From assembly GCA_002384055.1 (NCBI GenBank), contig DGAU01000004.1, positions 8,071-13,285 of the forward strand: a stretch of 5,215 nucleotides of DNA, in the 5' to 3' direction. Positions 5,159-5,215 of this stretch are shown here, piece after piece. Position 1 is the first letter of the stretch. Each line of letters opens with the position of its first letter. The position numbers and the translations under genes are program-made. Below the pieces are notes generated by a model. The model made no database searches, was not told where the DNA came from, and saw nothing but the letters and a program-made list of their open reading frames with translations. The stretch is from Flavobacteriaceae bacterium UBA4022. GTDB lineage: Bacteria; Bacteroidota; Bacteroidia; Flavobacteriales; Flavobacteriaceae.

Positions 5159-5215
5159 TTATTTTAGTTCGGCTTTGTAGGTTTCTGGCAAGAAGCGCAC
5201 AGTAACCAGGGCAAT
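5159..5215 (-). CDS. C-terminus of a probable MFS transporter, cut by the window edge
   Basis: The minus strand is open from the right edge to a TAA at 5161-5159 and reads IALVTVRFLPETYKAELK. A hydrophobic end of a last membrane helix, then R-F-L-P-E-T and a short charged tail, is the typical ending of major facilitator superfamily transporters, where a PET motif follows the last helix. Only 18 codons are visible, so the substrate and even the family remain uncertain. The gene converges on the phosphatase gene, with 96 bases between stop codons. Confidence 0.45.
   Translation of the reverse strand: MALVTVRFLPETYKAELK

Noticed and set aside
1..5215. A hidden mobile element, CRISPR array, defence or toxin-antitoxin system
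   Set aside because: All large frames are accounted for by recognisable chromosomal genes, and the gaps hold no regular repeats, terminal inverted repeats or transposase fragments.

Overview
The window looks like chromosomal DNA from a member of the Bacteroidota, most likely class Flavobacteriia. Three things point there. Several genes are preceded by the TAnnTTTG type of -7 promoter element. Shine-Dalgarno sequences are mostly absent. The proteins (a DUF4870 membrane protein, an MnmE ending in FCIGK, an RprX/RprY-like two-component pair and a CpsB/YwqE-type PHP phosphatase) have the look of that group. No species can be named from the sequence alone.

Layout, left to right. A strong bidirectional terminator (48-77) closes a minus-strand gene for a small DUF4870 membrane protein (76-444) and possibly the tail of a plus-strand gene that enters from the left edge. 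Diverging from the DUF4870 gene is mnmE (563-1960), the tRNA-U34 modification GTPase, apparently transcribed alone from a promoter so close to its ATG that the mRNA should be leaderless or nearly so. Its last 18 bases closely resemble the known integration target of SGI1-type genomic islands, but no island is present. A gap of about 190 bases follows. It holds a hairpin and an 11-base-period direct repeat that could bind an OmpR-type regulator. Next comes a sensor histidine kinase / response regulator operon (2152-3420 and 3410-4123) with overlapping genes. After it, on the minus strand, lies a 33-codon remnant of the N-terminus of a DegT/DnrJ/EryC1-type sugar aminotransferase (4164-4265). The remnant still has a well-formed promoter, placed back to back with the promoter of a plus-strand PHP-family protein-tyrosine phosphatase gene (4319-5062). 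The right edge holds the last 18 codons of a minus-strand gene, probably an MFS transporter.

How the genes relate. mnmE is housekeeping and functionally unlinked to the rest. The kinase and regulator form one signalling unit whose stimulus cannot be read from the sequence. The phosphatase and the aminotransferase remnant together suggest that a surface-polysaccharide locus once continued leftward from the phosphatase and has been cut back.

I see no transposase, CRISPR array, tRNA/rRNA, toxin-antitoxin pair or defence gene, and no evidence of an undescribed multi-gene system. The most noteworthy items are the truncated aminotransferase with its surviving promoter, the revised start of the phosphatase, the unoccupied att-like site at the mnmE 3' end, and the candidate regulator-binding repeat upstream of the two-component operon.
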